DNA of 21,395 bases, from NCBI GenBank assembly GCA_945872325.1, contig CAMBZY010000006.1, forward strand, positions 1 to 21,395. The letters run 5' to 3'. This document shows positions 1 through 7,062 of the stretch, one piece after another (positions within the stretch are counted from its first letter, which is position 1; each line of letters opens with the position of its first letter). The notes under the pieces are model-generated. The model saw only the letters and a program-made list of their open reading frames with translations. It was not told the origin of the DNA and ran no database searches. Made by a program: the position numbers and the translations under genes. The DNA comes from Candidatus Kuenenia stuttgartensis (GTDB taxonomy: Bacteria > Planctomycetota > Planctomycetia > Isosphaerales > Isosphaeraceae).

Positions 1-366
1 AAGCAGCACAACCTCCAGGGCCAACTGGTGGCCGATGCCAGACCTGACACGATGCCAAGCTACACTCAGGCCCAGATTGCTGGCAGGAAGATCAGCGACA
101 AGCCGAAGAAGGATAGCGCTGTCGGACAGGCGTCGGCTGAGGAGATCGAAGAGACAGCGGAAAAAGGTCCTCGGCGCGTCATGAAACTTCCCAAGCTCCG
201 AATTTTTGGAAAACCTGAAGAATCGACACCTGAACCCAATTCGGATCAGAAAGCGTACCCTTCGAAAACTATTCCAGAAAAACCTCCGTACAAACAACTT
301 CGCCCATATATCCCATTTTTAAACCGAACGCCGTCTCCTCCACGCGTTCCAACGCCTGAAAAATAA
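1..366 (+). CDS. C-terminal part of an unrecognised basic, proline-rich protein (5' end outside window)
   Basis: The reading frame is open from the first base and ends at TAA 364-366, so this is the 3' end of a gene that starts upstream of the window. A GTG at 28 lies in the same frame but has no good ribosome binding site, so I do not take it as the start. The visible 121 residues are hydrophilic and low in complexity. A Lys/Glu-rich stretch is followed by a tail rich in Pro, Arg, Lys and Ser, ending RTPSPPRVPTPEK. No membrane segment or catalytic motif is visible and I do not recognise a family. The tail looks disordered, as in extensions of DNA- or envelope-associated proteins, but no function can be assigned. 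The strong terminator about 40 bases after the stop supports a real gene end. Confidence 0.6.
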   Translation, partial: KQHNLQGQLVADARPDTMPSYTQAQIAGRKISDKPKKDSAVGQASAEEIEETAEKGPRRVMKLPKLRIFGKPEESTPEPNSDQKAYPSKTIPEKPPYKQLRPYIPFLNRTPSPPRVPTPEK

Positions 367-405
367 GCACTTAATCGCTTCAAGATTAAGGAATTACAAC
401 ACTCA

Positions 406-443
406 AACGGCTCGCCTTCAATCGAAGGCGGCCGTTTTTTATT
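406..443 (+). terminator. Rho-independent terminator after the first partial gene
   Basis: AACGGC (406-411) plus CGCCTTC (413-419) pairs with GAAGGCG (424-430) plus GCCGTT (431-436), with one bulged T at 412 and the four-base loop AATC. It is followed directly by a T run (to 440) and ATT. The strong GC-rich stem and U tract 40 bases after the stop codon at 366 are typical of intrinsic termination. Confidence 0.88.
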
Positions 444-895
444 CTCCATATCTGAGAATCGTCACAGCCTCAATCAGATACCCTATTTTACCAAATCATC
501 CTAATTACCAGTTTTCGCCTATTCGGTATTAAAGTTGTGAGGCGTGTTGATCGAAAATTAGTTGTGAAGGTTAGGTTCGCTACGACAAGGATGAATGCCA
601 GAACCCTTGGAGTGGTCGGAACCGGCCAAACCCGTCCCTTGAGCAAGGACATCTCCCGAATCGGTTTTGACTTTCGGGTCAGGACAGATTCTCGCAGTCA
701 GGAACGTTCGCAAGATTCGTTCTGAATGTTGAAAGCGGGAGCAATTGGGACAGGTCGTCGCCGATGGTGCCAGGGATTGGATTCCCGAAGCCCGGCTGGT
801 GGAGGCTTGTTTAAGACACGTCGGGCCATAACGGATGGTTGGTGACTCAACCTCCGAGGTCTCGCACAACCAAGGAAGCGAGTGGAGTCCTCGAT
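444..895. other. Long stretch without a supported gene; possible leader or small RNA
   Basis: About 450 bases separate the terminator at 406-443 from the regulator start at 896. Short open frames exist on both strands (for example 537-725 plus, 558-950 minus), but they have no ribosome binding site or recognisable protein character. Several local hairpins can be drawn: CCCGAA (655-660) with TTCGGG (673-678); AACGTTC (703-709) with GAATGTT (724-730), including one G-U pair; and GCCCG (about 790) with CGGGC (about 822) enclosing a smaller GTG/CAC stem. I see no tmRNA, SRP RNA or RNase P consensus and no confident promoter. It may hold a long 5' leader or an unknown RNA. Confidence 0.4.
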
Positions 896-1471
896 ATGAA
901 AAAGGTTTACACCACCGGCCAAGTCGCCAAGATTTGCAAGGTGGCTCCAAGAACTGTCAGTAAGTGGTTTGATTCAGGACGTTTACGCGGATACAGAATC
1001 CCTGGTTCCCAAGACCGGCGGATTCCTCGCGAGCATCTCCTTCGGTTCCTCAAGGAACACGGAATGCCTCTCGGTGATCTTGAAGCTGAGGTTTACAACA
1101 AAATTCTCGTCGTGGGTGCTGATGCTCCTCTGATGGGTCAGTTGAATGAGAACCTCCGCGAACAAGATGATTTTCGCCTCGAAACTGCCTCTTCAGGCTT
1201 CGAAGCGGGCATCAGAGCCGAGAGCTTTCACCCAGACTGTATCATTATTGATATGGCCATCGGGCGAATTGAAGCGGGCCAAATCGCACAGAACCTGCGC
1301 CGAAGCCAAGATCACGTCAGCACGGTTTTGATTGCTCTGACAAGCGAAACCCCTGGACCTGAAATTTTAACCCTTGGTTTTAACGACGCTTTCAAGAAGC
1401 CATTCGATGGCTCTTTGCTCAGCGAACGCATCAAACGACTGATCTCCCAGAAAAAATCCGACGAAATCTGA
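896..1471 (+). CDS. Excisionase/MerR-type HTH protein with C-terminal receiver domain
   Basis: A 191-residue predicted cytoplasmic regulator. Residues 1-60 form a helix-turn-helix of the excisionase/HTH_17 kind (TTGQVAKICKVAPRTVSKW, then a wing with RIPGSQDRRIPREHL). Residues about 68-185 read as a response-regulator receiver: ILVVGAD at 70-76, candidate phospho-acceptor Asp119 in IIIDMA, the switch Thr149 in ALTSE, and Lys168 in FKKPF. The usual acidic pair after beta-1 is reduced to GAD, so phosphorylation may be weak or absent. The order HTH then receiver is the reverse of ordinary response regulators. ATG 896 is chosen because GGAG (884-887) lies 8 bases upstream and the family-like MKKVYTTGQVA begins there. 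An in-frame GTG at 839 has no such site. No histidine kinase lies nearby. It is a single-gene unit followed by a terminator. Confidence 0.85.
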   Translation: MKKVYTTGQVAKICKVAPRTVSKWFDSGRLRGYRIPGSQDRRIPREHLLRFLKEHGMPLGDLEAEVYNKILVVGADAPLMGQLNENLREQDDFRLETASSGFEAGIRAESFHPDCIIIDMAIGRIEAGQIAQNLRRSQDHVSTVLIALTSETPGPEILTLGFNDAFKKPFDGSLLSERIKRLISQKKSDEI

Positions 1472-1504
1472 TCTCTCAGATTCTCGATCTGCATTTTTAA
1501 AAAT

Positions 1505-1554
1505 GGCCGTGTTTGATCCCTTGCGAAATCAAGAGATCAAACCACGGCCTTTTT
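1505..1554 (+). terminator. Rho-independent terminator after the HTH-receiver gene
   Basis: GGCCGTG-TTTGATC (1505-1518) pairs with GATCAAA-C-CACGGCC (1535-1549), leaving one bulged base and a 16-base loop. TTTTT (1550-1554) follows. It ends only 31 bases before the next start codon at 1586. Confidence 0.85.
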
Positions 1555-1585
1555 CGTTATCATATCCACCTAAGGAATCATCCAC

Positions 1586-3196
1586 ATGAATGTCACCAGA
1601 TCCACTTCCATGAGCATCCTGAATCGTCCGGAACTGGCCGCAATCATCGCGCTGATTCTGGTGATCGGCGGACTCTCCACACCCGGCATCACCACCGACG
1701 AACCTTTGGATGTCGGCCCCGGTCGTCACTATTGGGACGTTCTTGCCAGGCAGGGCCTGAACTTCTTCGCAGAAGCCTCTGTGAATGATGCATTCGGAGG
1801 GAATCCCGACCACCCTCCACTCGCCCGCTGGTTGCTCGGCGCCGCCTCCCATGGCTTCCAGATCTTCCAGGTCTTCTTTACAGGAAACGCTGATCCAACA
1901 GGGCTTTACATCCTCTCAGGACGTGTCGCACCAGCTCTAGCGTTTGTTCTGACAATCACTTTGATCGCCCGATTTGTGACCGCCCGTACAAGCCCTTTAG
2001 CCGGCTGGACGGCCGCCCTGTCCTATTTATTTCTACCACATGTCTTTGCCCATGGTCACCTTGCAGCGTTAGAAACGATCCTCAATCTCTTCTGGTTTGC
2101 AGCTGTTGTTGGCTGGCTCAGGTGGACTGAAAAACCGTCCATAAAACGGGCCGTTTTCGCCACCATCCTCACCGCCCTGACCATGCTCACCAAAATCCAC
2201 GGATGGCTCCTGCTGCCTTGGGCTGTGATACTTATCCATTTCTATGGAATTGGTTTAAAGCAACGAATCTCGGGATTGGCCACGGTTGCACTCGCACCGT
2301 TGCTCTGGTTCGCGGGTTGGCCATGGATGTGGTACAACACACCCTCCAGGCTATCTGCGTACTTTGGCGGAACTGTCGACCGCCTCCACTTGAAAGTGCT
2401 TTACTTCGGCCAGGTTTATCAGGACAACCAGCTTCCCTGGCACAGCTCGCTAATCCAGTTTCTTGCTGCGATCACTCCATTTACGATGATCCTTCTCAGC
2501 GCAGGCCTGTTTGCCACAATCCGTGGAGAAGGCATCAAAGGTGGCCGTCCAGTCGCTCTGCTGATCGGCCAGATGATGCTGTTATTCACCTTACCCATAA
2601 CACGATACGACATGGACCGCCTCTTTCTGGTGGTCTGGCCACTGGTGGCTGTTCTAGCTGGCTCAGGGGCCCAATGGATCAGCCAGATCATGCGTCACAA
2701 GGGCTTTTCAACCAGGGTTTCGACAATCGTTTTAGGGGTTGGTTTGGTCTCGTCCGCATGGCCCTGCCTGATGGAAGTCTCTCCGCTCAGTTATGTCAGT
2801 CCATTGGCAGGCGGATTGCGTTTTTTTGAGACGCAGGGAATGGATCTGAATTTTTGGGGCGATGCCGTGGATCAAGCACTATTAAGAAAACTTCAGGACG
2901 TCCGCTCCAAGGGAGAGGTGGTGGCTGTGGTGCCAACGCTTCATTCCACTCAATCATTATTCTTCATGCCTTTGGAATCGATGAAGCAGGGAGACCTGTT
3001 TCGCGATCAATCCGCCTGGCGAGACGCACACTTCCTGGTCGTCTACCGACGCCAATCCTATTGGCCAGATGAGTTTGTAGAATGGATAAAAACGCATGAG
3101 CCGATTTCCCTGAGGAGCCGAAACGGAATTTGGCTGGCAGGAATCTGGCCTGGCCCGAAATTATTGAGGCCGATTTCGCAGGTCAAGACGGATTGA
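1586..3196 (+). CDS. GT39-type (ArnT/PMT-like) integral membrane glycosyltransferase
   Basis: A 536-residue multi-pass membrane protein. Members of this superfamily transfer a sugar from a polyprenyl-phosphate donor to protein or lipid on the outer face of the inner membrane. Supporting features are a first membrane helix (about 17-30) followed by TTDEP with the expected catalytic Asp38-Glu39 at the start of the first periplasmic loop, then HPPLARWLLG (76-85) and FAHGHLAALETILNLFW (154-170). Many hydrophobic helices run to about residue 395, including TRYDMDRLFLVVWPL. After residue 410 there is a soluble tail with FFETQGMDLNFWGDA, a motif I associate with this subgroup. ATG 1586 is supported by AAGGA at 1572-1576. 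Donor and acceptor cannot be inferred. The gene follows the terminator of the regulator with only 31 bases between, so its own promoter must overlap that hairpin or it depends on read-through. Confidence 0.85.
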   Translation: MNVTRSTSMSILNRPELAAIIALILVIGGLSTPGITTDEPLDVGPGRHYWDVLARQGLNFFAEASVNDAFGGNPDHPPLARWLLGAASHGFQIFQVFFTGNADPTGLYILSGRVAPALAFVLTITLIARFVTARTSPLAGWTAALSYLFLPHVFAHGHLAALETILNLFWFAAVVGWLRWTEKPSIKRAVFATILTALTMLTKIHGWLLLPWAVILIHFYGIGLKQRISGLATVALAPLLWFAGWPWMWYNTPSRLSAYFGGTVDRLHLKVLYFGQVYQDNQLPWHSSLIQFLAAITPFTMILLSAGLFATIRGEGIKGGRPVALLIGQMMLLFTLPITRYDMDRLFLVVWPLVAVLAGSGAQWISQIMRHKGFSTRVSTIVLGVGLVSSAWPCLMEVSPLSYVSPLAGGLRFFETQGMDLNFWGDAVDQALLRKLQDVRSKGEVVAVVPTLHSTQSLFFMPLESMKQGDLFRDQSAWRDAHFLVVYRRQSYWPDEFVEWIKTHEPISLRSRNGIWLAGIWPGPKLLRPISQVKTD

Positions 3197-3244
3197 ATTA
3201 CGACCAAATCGAAAAAAAGACCTACCAGATGATTCGCTAGTTTC

Positions 3245-3250
3245 TATAAT
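3245..3250 (+). promoter_or_regulatory. Possible -10 box upstream of moaC
   Basis: A perfect TATAAT lies 46 bases upstream of the moaC ATG, preceded by an A-rich tract (3206-3220). No convincing -35 hexamer is present at 16-18 bases spacing, so this is only a candidate. Confidence 0.3.
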
Positions 3251-3296
3251 TCTTTCATATCGAATTGGATCTGCGTGTGAGAAAAAGGTTGTGATC

Positions 3297-3773
3297 ATGT
3301 CGGGCTGGACACATTTGGATGAACATGGCCAAGCCCGCATGGTGGATGTGACCGATAAGGCCACCACTCAGCGAACCGCTTCAGCCTCAGGTCAGATCCG
3401 AATGAAGCCAGCCACTTTGGAGGCGATTGAATCGTGCAACTCCAAAAAAGGCGACGTGCTTGCTGTGGCCAGAGTAGCCGGCATTCAGGCTGCCAAACGA
3501 ACGGACATGCTCATTCCGTTGTGTCACAGTCTTGGTCTTGATAGCGTTGAGGTAAGATTTACGCACTTGCCTCCTGATCTGCTACGGATAGATTCCACCG
3601 TTCGGACCACCGGCCGGACTGGTGTCGAGATGGAAGCGTTGGTCGCTGTATCCACTTCTGCCCTCACAGTTTATGACATGTGCAAGGCGGTAGATCGCGA
3701 CATGACCATTGAGCAAATCCGTTTGGAATCGAAGTCGGGTGGTCGTTCCGGAGATTTTCTCCGCGATTCGTGA
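3297..3773 (+). CDS. moaC: Cyclic pyranopterin monophosphate synthase MoaC
   Basis: A 158-residue protein that performs the second step of molybdenum cofactor synthesis. With MoaA it converts the GTP-derived 3',8-cyclo intermediate into cyclic pyranopterin monophosphate in the cytoplasm. The whole length matches the family: MVDVTDKA near the N terminus, KKGDV with Lys51, AGIQAAKRT (61-69), LIPLCHSL (72-79), GVEMEALVAVS (109-119), YDMCKAVDRD (126-135) with Asp127 and Lys130, and KSGGRSGDF near the end. These include the active-site Lys and Asp positions known in the family. ATG 3297 is chosen over GTG 3291 because AAGG (3285-3288) lies 8 bases before the ATG and only 2 before the GTG. No other molybdenum cofactor gene is in the window. 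The polyprenyl synthase gene follows after 61 bases. Confidence 0.96.
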   Translation: MSGWTHLDEHGQARMVDVTDKATTQRTASASGQIRMKPATLEAIESCNSKKGDVLAVARVAGIQAAKRTDMLIPLCHSLGLDSVEVRFTHLPPDLLRIDSTVRTTGRTGVEMEALVAVSTSALTVYDMCKAVDRDMTIEQIRLESKSGGRSGDFLRDS

Positions 3774-3834
3774 AGCCCTTCCCTTTTCGAGTTTCCCCAC
3801 GACGGGTCAGCCAATTTTTCGGAGAGATTGTCCG

Positions 3835-4854
3835 ATGTCCTCAGCAACAGACGACCTGCGCAGTATGGATCAAACCCGACGTCGCCTCGCTGCGTTGTAT
3901 CTTCCGATTGCTCAGGATCTGGAAGCCTCTGAAGTTATCTACCGTGAAGAGCTCAAAAGTCGAATTCCATTCGTCCAGCAACTCGTAGACCACGCCGCCA
4001 GGTTTCAGGGCAAACGCCTCAGACCGACCCTGCTCCTCCTCTCGGCCCAAGCCTGCGGAGGCGTTCGGCCAATTCACCACCAACTTGCCGCCGTGGTCGA
4101 GATGATCCATACCGCAAGTCTTGTACACGACGACATTTTAGACGACGCCATGGTCCGCCGCCATGCCGCCACCATCAACGTCGAATGGGGCAACGAACCA
4201 GCGGTTCTCTTGGGCGATTACCTCTTCACACATGCTTTCCACCTGGCGGCCGCAACCGGTTCCACCGTGGCCTGTCAATGGATCGCCCGTGCCACAAACC
4301 GTGTGTGGGAAGGGGAAATGACACAGACCCACCACCGTGGAAATCTGGATTTGGATGAAGCCACCTATTTCGACATCATTCGCGGCAAGACCGCCGAACT
4401 GACGGCCGTCTCAGCTGCACTTGGGGCTTACTTCGCAGATTCAGATCCGCTTGTTGTCGAAGCTTTGGAAGCCTACGGAACAAACCTCGGAATCGCATTC
4501 CAGATCGTCGACGACTTGCTCGACATTCTGGGAGATGAGCGAAATACAGGCAAAAGCCTCGGGACAGATCTCGACAAAACCAAGCTCACACTCCCCATGA
4601 TCCGCTTTCTGGCAACGGCACCCGTCGAAGATGCTGATAATCTAAGACGACTGATCCTCGATAAGTCCTGCTCTTCAAACAGACGTAAGTTGTTGAGAGA
4701 TCTGATCGGAACAACGGACATTTTCGAAAACTGCTGGCAATGTGCCTTCGATTATGCCAATCAGGCCCGCGACAATCTTGCGATCCTCGAAGACTCTCAA
4801 GCCAAGGCCATTTTGGTCGCCGTGGCTGAAGGGGCTGTTAGACGAGCTTTTTAG
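3835..4854 (+). CDS. Long-chain trans-polyprenyl diphosphate synthase (IspB/heptaprenyl-octaprenyl type)
   Basis: A 339-residue all-alpha prenyltransferase that condenses isopentenyl diphosphate units onto an allylic primer. The likely product is the side chain of a respiratory quinone. Motifs: GKRLRP (59-64), first Asp-rich motif DDILDD starting at Asp99, GNEPAVLLGDYL (119-130), RGKTAEL (183-189), second Asp-rich motif DDLLD at 226-230, and KSLGTDLDKTKLTLP (240-254). The residues 4 and 5 positions before the first Asp-rich motif are Ser95 and Ala94. They are small, which in this family permits long products. Exact chain length cannot be read from sequence. ATG 3835 is preferred because GGAGAG (3821-3826) is 8 bases upstream and a frame extension to 3709 would overlap moaC. 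Confidence 0.93.
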   Translation: MSSATDDLRSMDQTRRRLAALYLPIAQDLEASEVIYREELKSRIPFVQQLVDHAARFQGKRLRPTLLLLSAQACGGVRPIHHQLAAVVEMIHTASLVHDDILDDAMVRRHAATINVEWGNEPAVLLGDYLFTHAFHLAAATGSTVACQWIARATNRVWEGEMTQTHHRGNLDLDEATYFDIIRGKTAELTAVSAALGAYFADSDPLVVEALEAYGTNLGIAFQIVDDLLDILGDERNTGKSLGTDLDKTKLTLPMIRFLATAPVEDADNLRRLILDKSCSSNRRKLLRDLIGTTDIFENCWQCAFDYANQARDNLAILEDSQAKAILVAVAEGAVRRAF

Positions 4855-4962
4855 TCTGAATGGCCGGCCCGACCAACGAATTCCATCTCGGATCGTTTGG
4901 AAAATATTGCAAACCTGCACTTTGGACTTCCTGTTTCGGGATGAATTCCATAAGATACGGGT

Positions 4963-5400
4963 ATGAAATACGCAGAAAAACTCTACCGACAATTGGTCCG
5001 CCTCGGCTGGAATCAGCAAAAACTTTCGCGTACATCAGGTGTGAGCGACTCGGAAGTTTCAAGAATTCTGGCTGGCAAATCCAACCCAGGCCTCGAAAAT
5101 GCTTTCCGGCTCTCTTCGGCCGTTGGTCTCTCACTTGACTTCATGGCCAACGAAAATCTGGTCGAAGATCCGATTCTCGAAACCGCTGGCCTGACTGAAG
5201 CACACCGAGAACTACTGGCAATCGCTAACGCCATGGGTGTGCGACAAGTGACCCAACTCCTGGACATCGCCCAGCACCTGGGTTACGACATGGCTTTGAG
5301 ACGCCTCATCGACGCCCGGCCTACCATCCAACCCGTCGCTGCAGATTCCACGGCCTCCACCAAGGCCACCACCGCCGCCTTGAAAAAATCCGGAAGCTGA
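4963..5400 (+). CDS. XRE-family (Cro/C1-type) helix-turn-helix regulator
   Basis: A 145-residue probable DNA-binding protein. Residues 1-60 form a five-helix Cro/C1 fold: WNQQKLSRTSGVSDSEVSRILAGKSNPGLENAFRL with the typical SRILAGKSNP after the recognition helix. A second helical part follows (about 75-115, LTEAHRELLAIANAMG and VTQLLDIAQHLGYDMALRRLI), then a low-complexity Ala/Thr/Ser tail ending KKSGS. The middle could serve for dimerisation. No effector domain is visible. No good ribosome binding site precedes ATG 4963. TAAGAT at 4951-4956 ends 6 bases before the ATG, so a leaderless message is possible, though no convincing -35 accompanies it. It stands alone, with 108 bases before it and a terminator after it. 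Target genes cannot be inferred. Confidence 0.85.
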   Translation: MKYAEKLYRQLVRLGWNQQKLSRTSGVSDSEVSRILAGKSNPGLENAFRLSSAVGLSLDFMANENLVEDPILETAGLTEAHRELLAIANAMGVRQVTQLLDIAQHLGYDMALRRLIDARPTIQPVAADSTASTKATTAALKKSGS

Positions 5401-5435
5401 CTTCCAAACCCCTCAGCTTGATAAAACGAATCCGA

Positions 5436-5474
5436 AAAGCCGAATCGAAAAATCGCTTCGGCTTTTTTTATTTT
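5436..5474 (+). terminator. Rho-independent terminator after the XRE regulator
   Basis: AAAGCCGAA (5436-5444) pairs perfectly with TTCGGCTTT (5457-5465) around an A-rich 12-base loop. The T run continues to 5469 and is followed by ATTTT. It lies 36 bases after the stop codon. Confidence 0.88.
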
Positions 5475-5597
5475 GGACTTGAGCCTTTTTTAAATTTAGG
5501 TTACTTCAACCATATCGACAGACAAACATCGGCCAAGGATTGAGTCGAAGTCTGAATTTCCATGCAACTAGACTTGCCAAGCAGGGAGGCCCTGAAC

Positions 5598-6839
5598 ATG
5601 AACCGCAGACGAGCTTTGATCGGGTCTTTGTGGGCGAGTTGCGCCGGTTTGGTTGCTCCGAAACTGGCCGCCCAGACTCCTCAAAAAAATGCTGACAGCG
5701 ATCTCGAGCCAGTTGGCAAATTAAAAACTGTTCCCACACAGGACAAACGACCAGCCCGCCCCAAAACTGACGGGGACGCTGCTGAACCGTCCGAAGGTGC
5801 TGCTGTCGCCGGCTTTGACGAGGCTGGCCATAAGTGGATGAATTACGACATCGCCCGCTACATGGAACTGCCGCACGACCAGACGAATCCGCCCCAGAAC
5901 GCGATCATTGACTGGATCCTGCGTCGGTATGGCACGAACATCTGGCACAGCGATAAAGTCACCTCTCTGGTGGCCAATAAAACACAGGTCAAAGCCTACC
6001 ACAACCCGAAGGTGCTCAAGCAGGTGGGTGAAATTGTGGAACGGTTTACCGAATCCACAGCCGACATCCTCAAAGTCCACATCCGCTTCGTCGCTGCAGC
6101 CGACCCCCGCTGGCGATACATGGTTCTTTCCCGGATGAACCTGTTGGGCGGTGGCCCTCAGGGTCAGCAAATCTGGACCATGAGCCTCACAGACGCCACC
6201 ATGGCCCTGACACAAATGCAGGTTTATCAAGGCTTTGAGTTGCTTGCAGATCAACAGGTGGAAATGATCAACGGCCAGACCCTCTCGATGATCACCACCG
6301 AAAAGAAGCCTTACAATCCCGGGCTTCAGCGTCAGGCCACGGCCAACACACAATCCACCGAGCCTTCTTTCAAAGAGTTGATTGAAGGTGTCATGCTGAA
6401 ATTCAGCCCACTTCTGACCTACACCGGCGATGCTGTGGACGGAGCCGTGGAGCTCACCTGCAACACCGTGAAAAGCATGATCAAGACCCGCGTTCTGGCT
6501 GGCCGGGAACAAGGCGCGAATGAAGCCACAATTGATGTTCCTGAAGTGATTTCGAGCCGGCTTGTGAATACGGTTCGCTGGACCATTGGCCAGACACTGG
6601 TGATCTCAGGCGGGATCCACCCGGGCATGTTGCTGAAGAACAAGAACGGATTTTTGAATCTGAGGATCCCAGGAACAGTTCCGACTCAGACAGAAACATT
6701 GATTTTCATTGATGTTGAGACACCAAACTCGCCAAATCGGGCCGCCAACGGGGCCGCTGGATCCACCACCCTGCGAAGCGGTGGCCGCGGAGCCGTGGAA
6801 GCGATCGACGACCCGGAAAAGAACGGCGAAGGTAAATAA
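5598..6839 (+). CDS. Exported secretin-like protein (reduced GspD/PilQ-type domain)
   Basis: A 413-residue protein with an N-terminal export signal (MNRRRALIGSLW, hydrophobic to about residue 24, then LAAQ); the Arg triplet is Tat-like. After a hydrophilic linker (30-75) the pattern follows secretins. VLKQVGEIVERF (139-150) and ILKVHIRFVAA (157-167) resemble the NolW-like domain and the segment leading into the secretin core. GVMLKFSPLLT (264-274) with DGAVELTC (281-288) resembles the core strands. VNTVRWTIGQTLVISGGI (323-340) resembles the conserved GQTVVIGGL region, and ETLIFIDVETP (366-376) resembles the terminal strand. Usual secretins are longer and have N0/N1 repeats, which are missing here. 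ATG 5598 is chosen because GGGAGG (5584-5589) is 8 bases upstream. No pilus or secretion partner lies nearby. The call rests on pattern similarity read by eye; the function could be an outer-membrane pore or merely a related fold. Confidence 0.65.
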   Translation: MNRRRALIGSLWASCAGLVAPKLAAQTPQKNADSDLEPVGKLKTVPTQDKRPARPKTDGDAAEPSEGAAVAGFDEAGHKWMNYDIARYMELPHDQTNPPQNAIIDWILRRYGTNIWHSDKVTSLVANKTQVKAYHNPKVLKQVGEIVERFTESTADILKVHIRFVAAADPRWRYMVLSRMNLLGGGPQGQQIWTMSLTDATMALTQMQVYQGFELLADQQVEMINGQTLSMITTEKKPYNPGLQRQATANTQSTEPSFKELIEGVMLKFSPLLTYTGDAVDGAVELTCNTVKSMIKTRVLAGREQGANEATIDVPEVISSRLVNTVRWTIGQTLVISGGIHPGMLLKNKNGFLNLRIPGTVPTQTETLIFIDVETPNSPNRAANGAAGSTTLRSGGRGAVEAIDDPEKNGEGK

Positions 6840-6893
6840 GACAAGTTCTTATAATCATCAGGATCAATCGATGGTTCTGTTGCAATTTACGAA

Positions 6894-6936
6894 AAGAACG
6901 GCAGGGGATCATTCTCCTGTCGTTCTTGTTTGCCTT
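6894..6936 (+). terminator. Strong hairpin, probable terminator after the secretin-like gene
   Basis: AAGAACGGCAGGGGA (6894-6908) pairs with TCTCCTGTCGTTCTT (6913-6927) over 15 pairs, two of them G-U, closing a four-base loop. The following GTTTGCCTT is only moderately T-rich, so termination may be less sharp than at the other terminators here. Confidence 0.7.
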
Positions 6937-6960
6937 AATTTCTTAAAAACCCAAAACCAT

Positions 6961-6990
6961 TTGACCAAACGCCACCCGACCTGCTAGCAT
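6961..6990 (+). promoter_or_regulatory. Candidate sigma70-type promoter for purA
   Basis: TTGACC (6961-6966) and TAGCAT (6985-6990) are separated by 18 bases, just after the upstream terminator and about 72 bases before the purA start. The -35 matches five of six consensus bases and the -10 four of six. Confidence 0.45.
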
Positions 6991-7062
6991 TTTTGCTTCT
7001 GTCTGATGATCTCCGGCTGATATATGAGATTCGTCCGTTTGGGCGGCTGAAGGGTTGAAGGC

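Noticed and set aside
537..725. 62-residue plus-strand frame in the same stretch
   Set aside because: It starts with GTG without a ribosome site, and its composition looks random.
558..950. 130-residue minus-strand frame in the non-coding stretch
   Set aside because: It runs into the HTH-receiver coding region, has no ribosome site and no recognisable protein features.
5721..6512. 263-residue open frame on the minus strand opposite the secretin-like gene
   Set aside because: It lies wholly inside a gene with export signal, ribosome site and terminator. Its His/Gly-rich translation matches no family and has no ribosome site.
6850..6855. Perfect TATAAT just after the secretin-like gene
   Set aside because: It has no -35 partner, and any transcript would run into the hairpin at 6894-6927 within about 35 bases.
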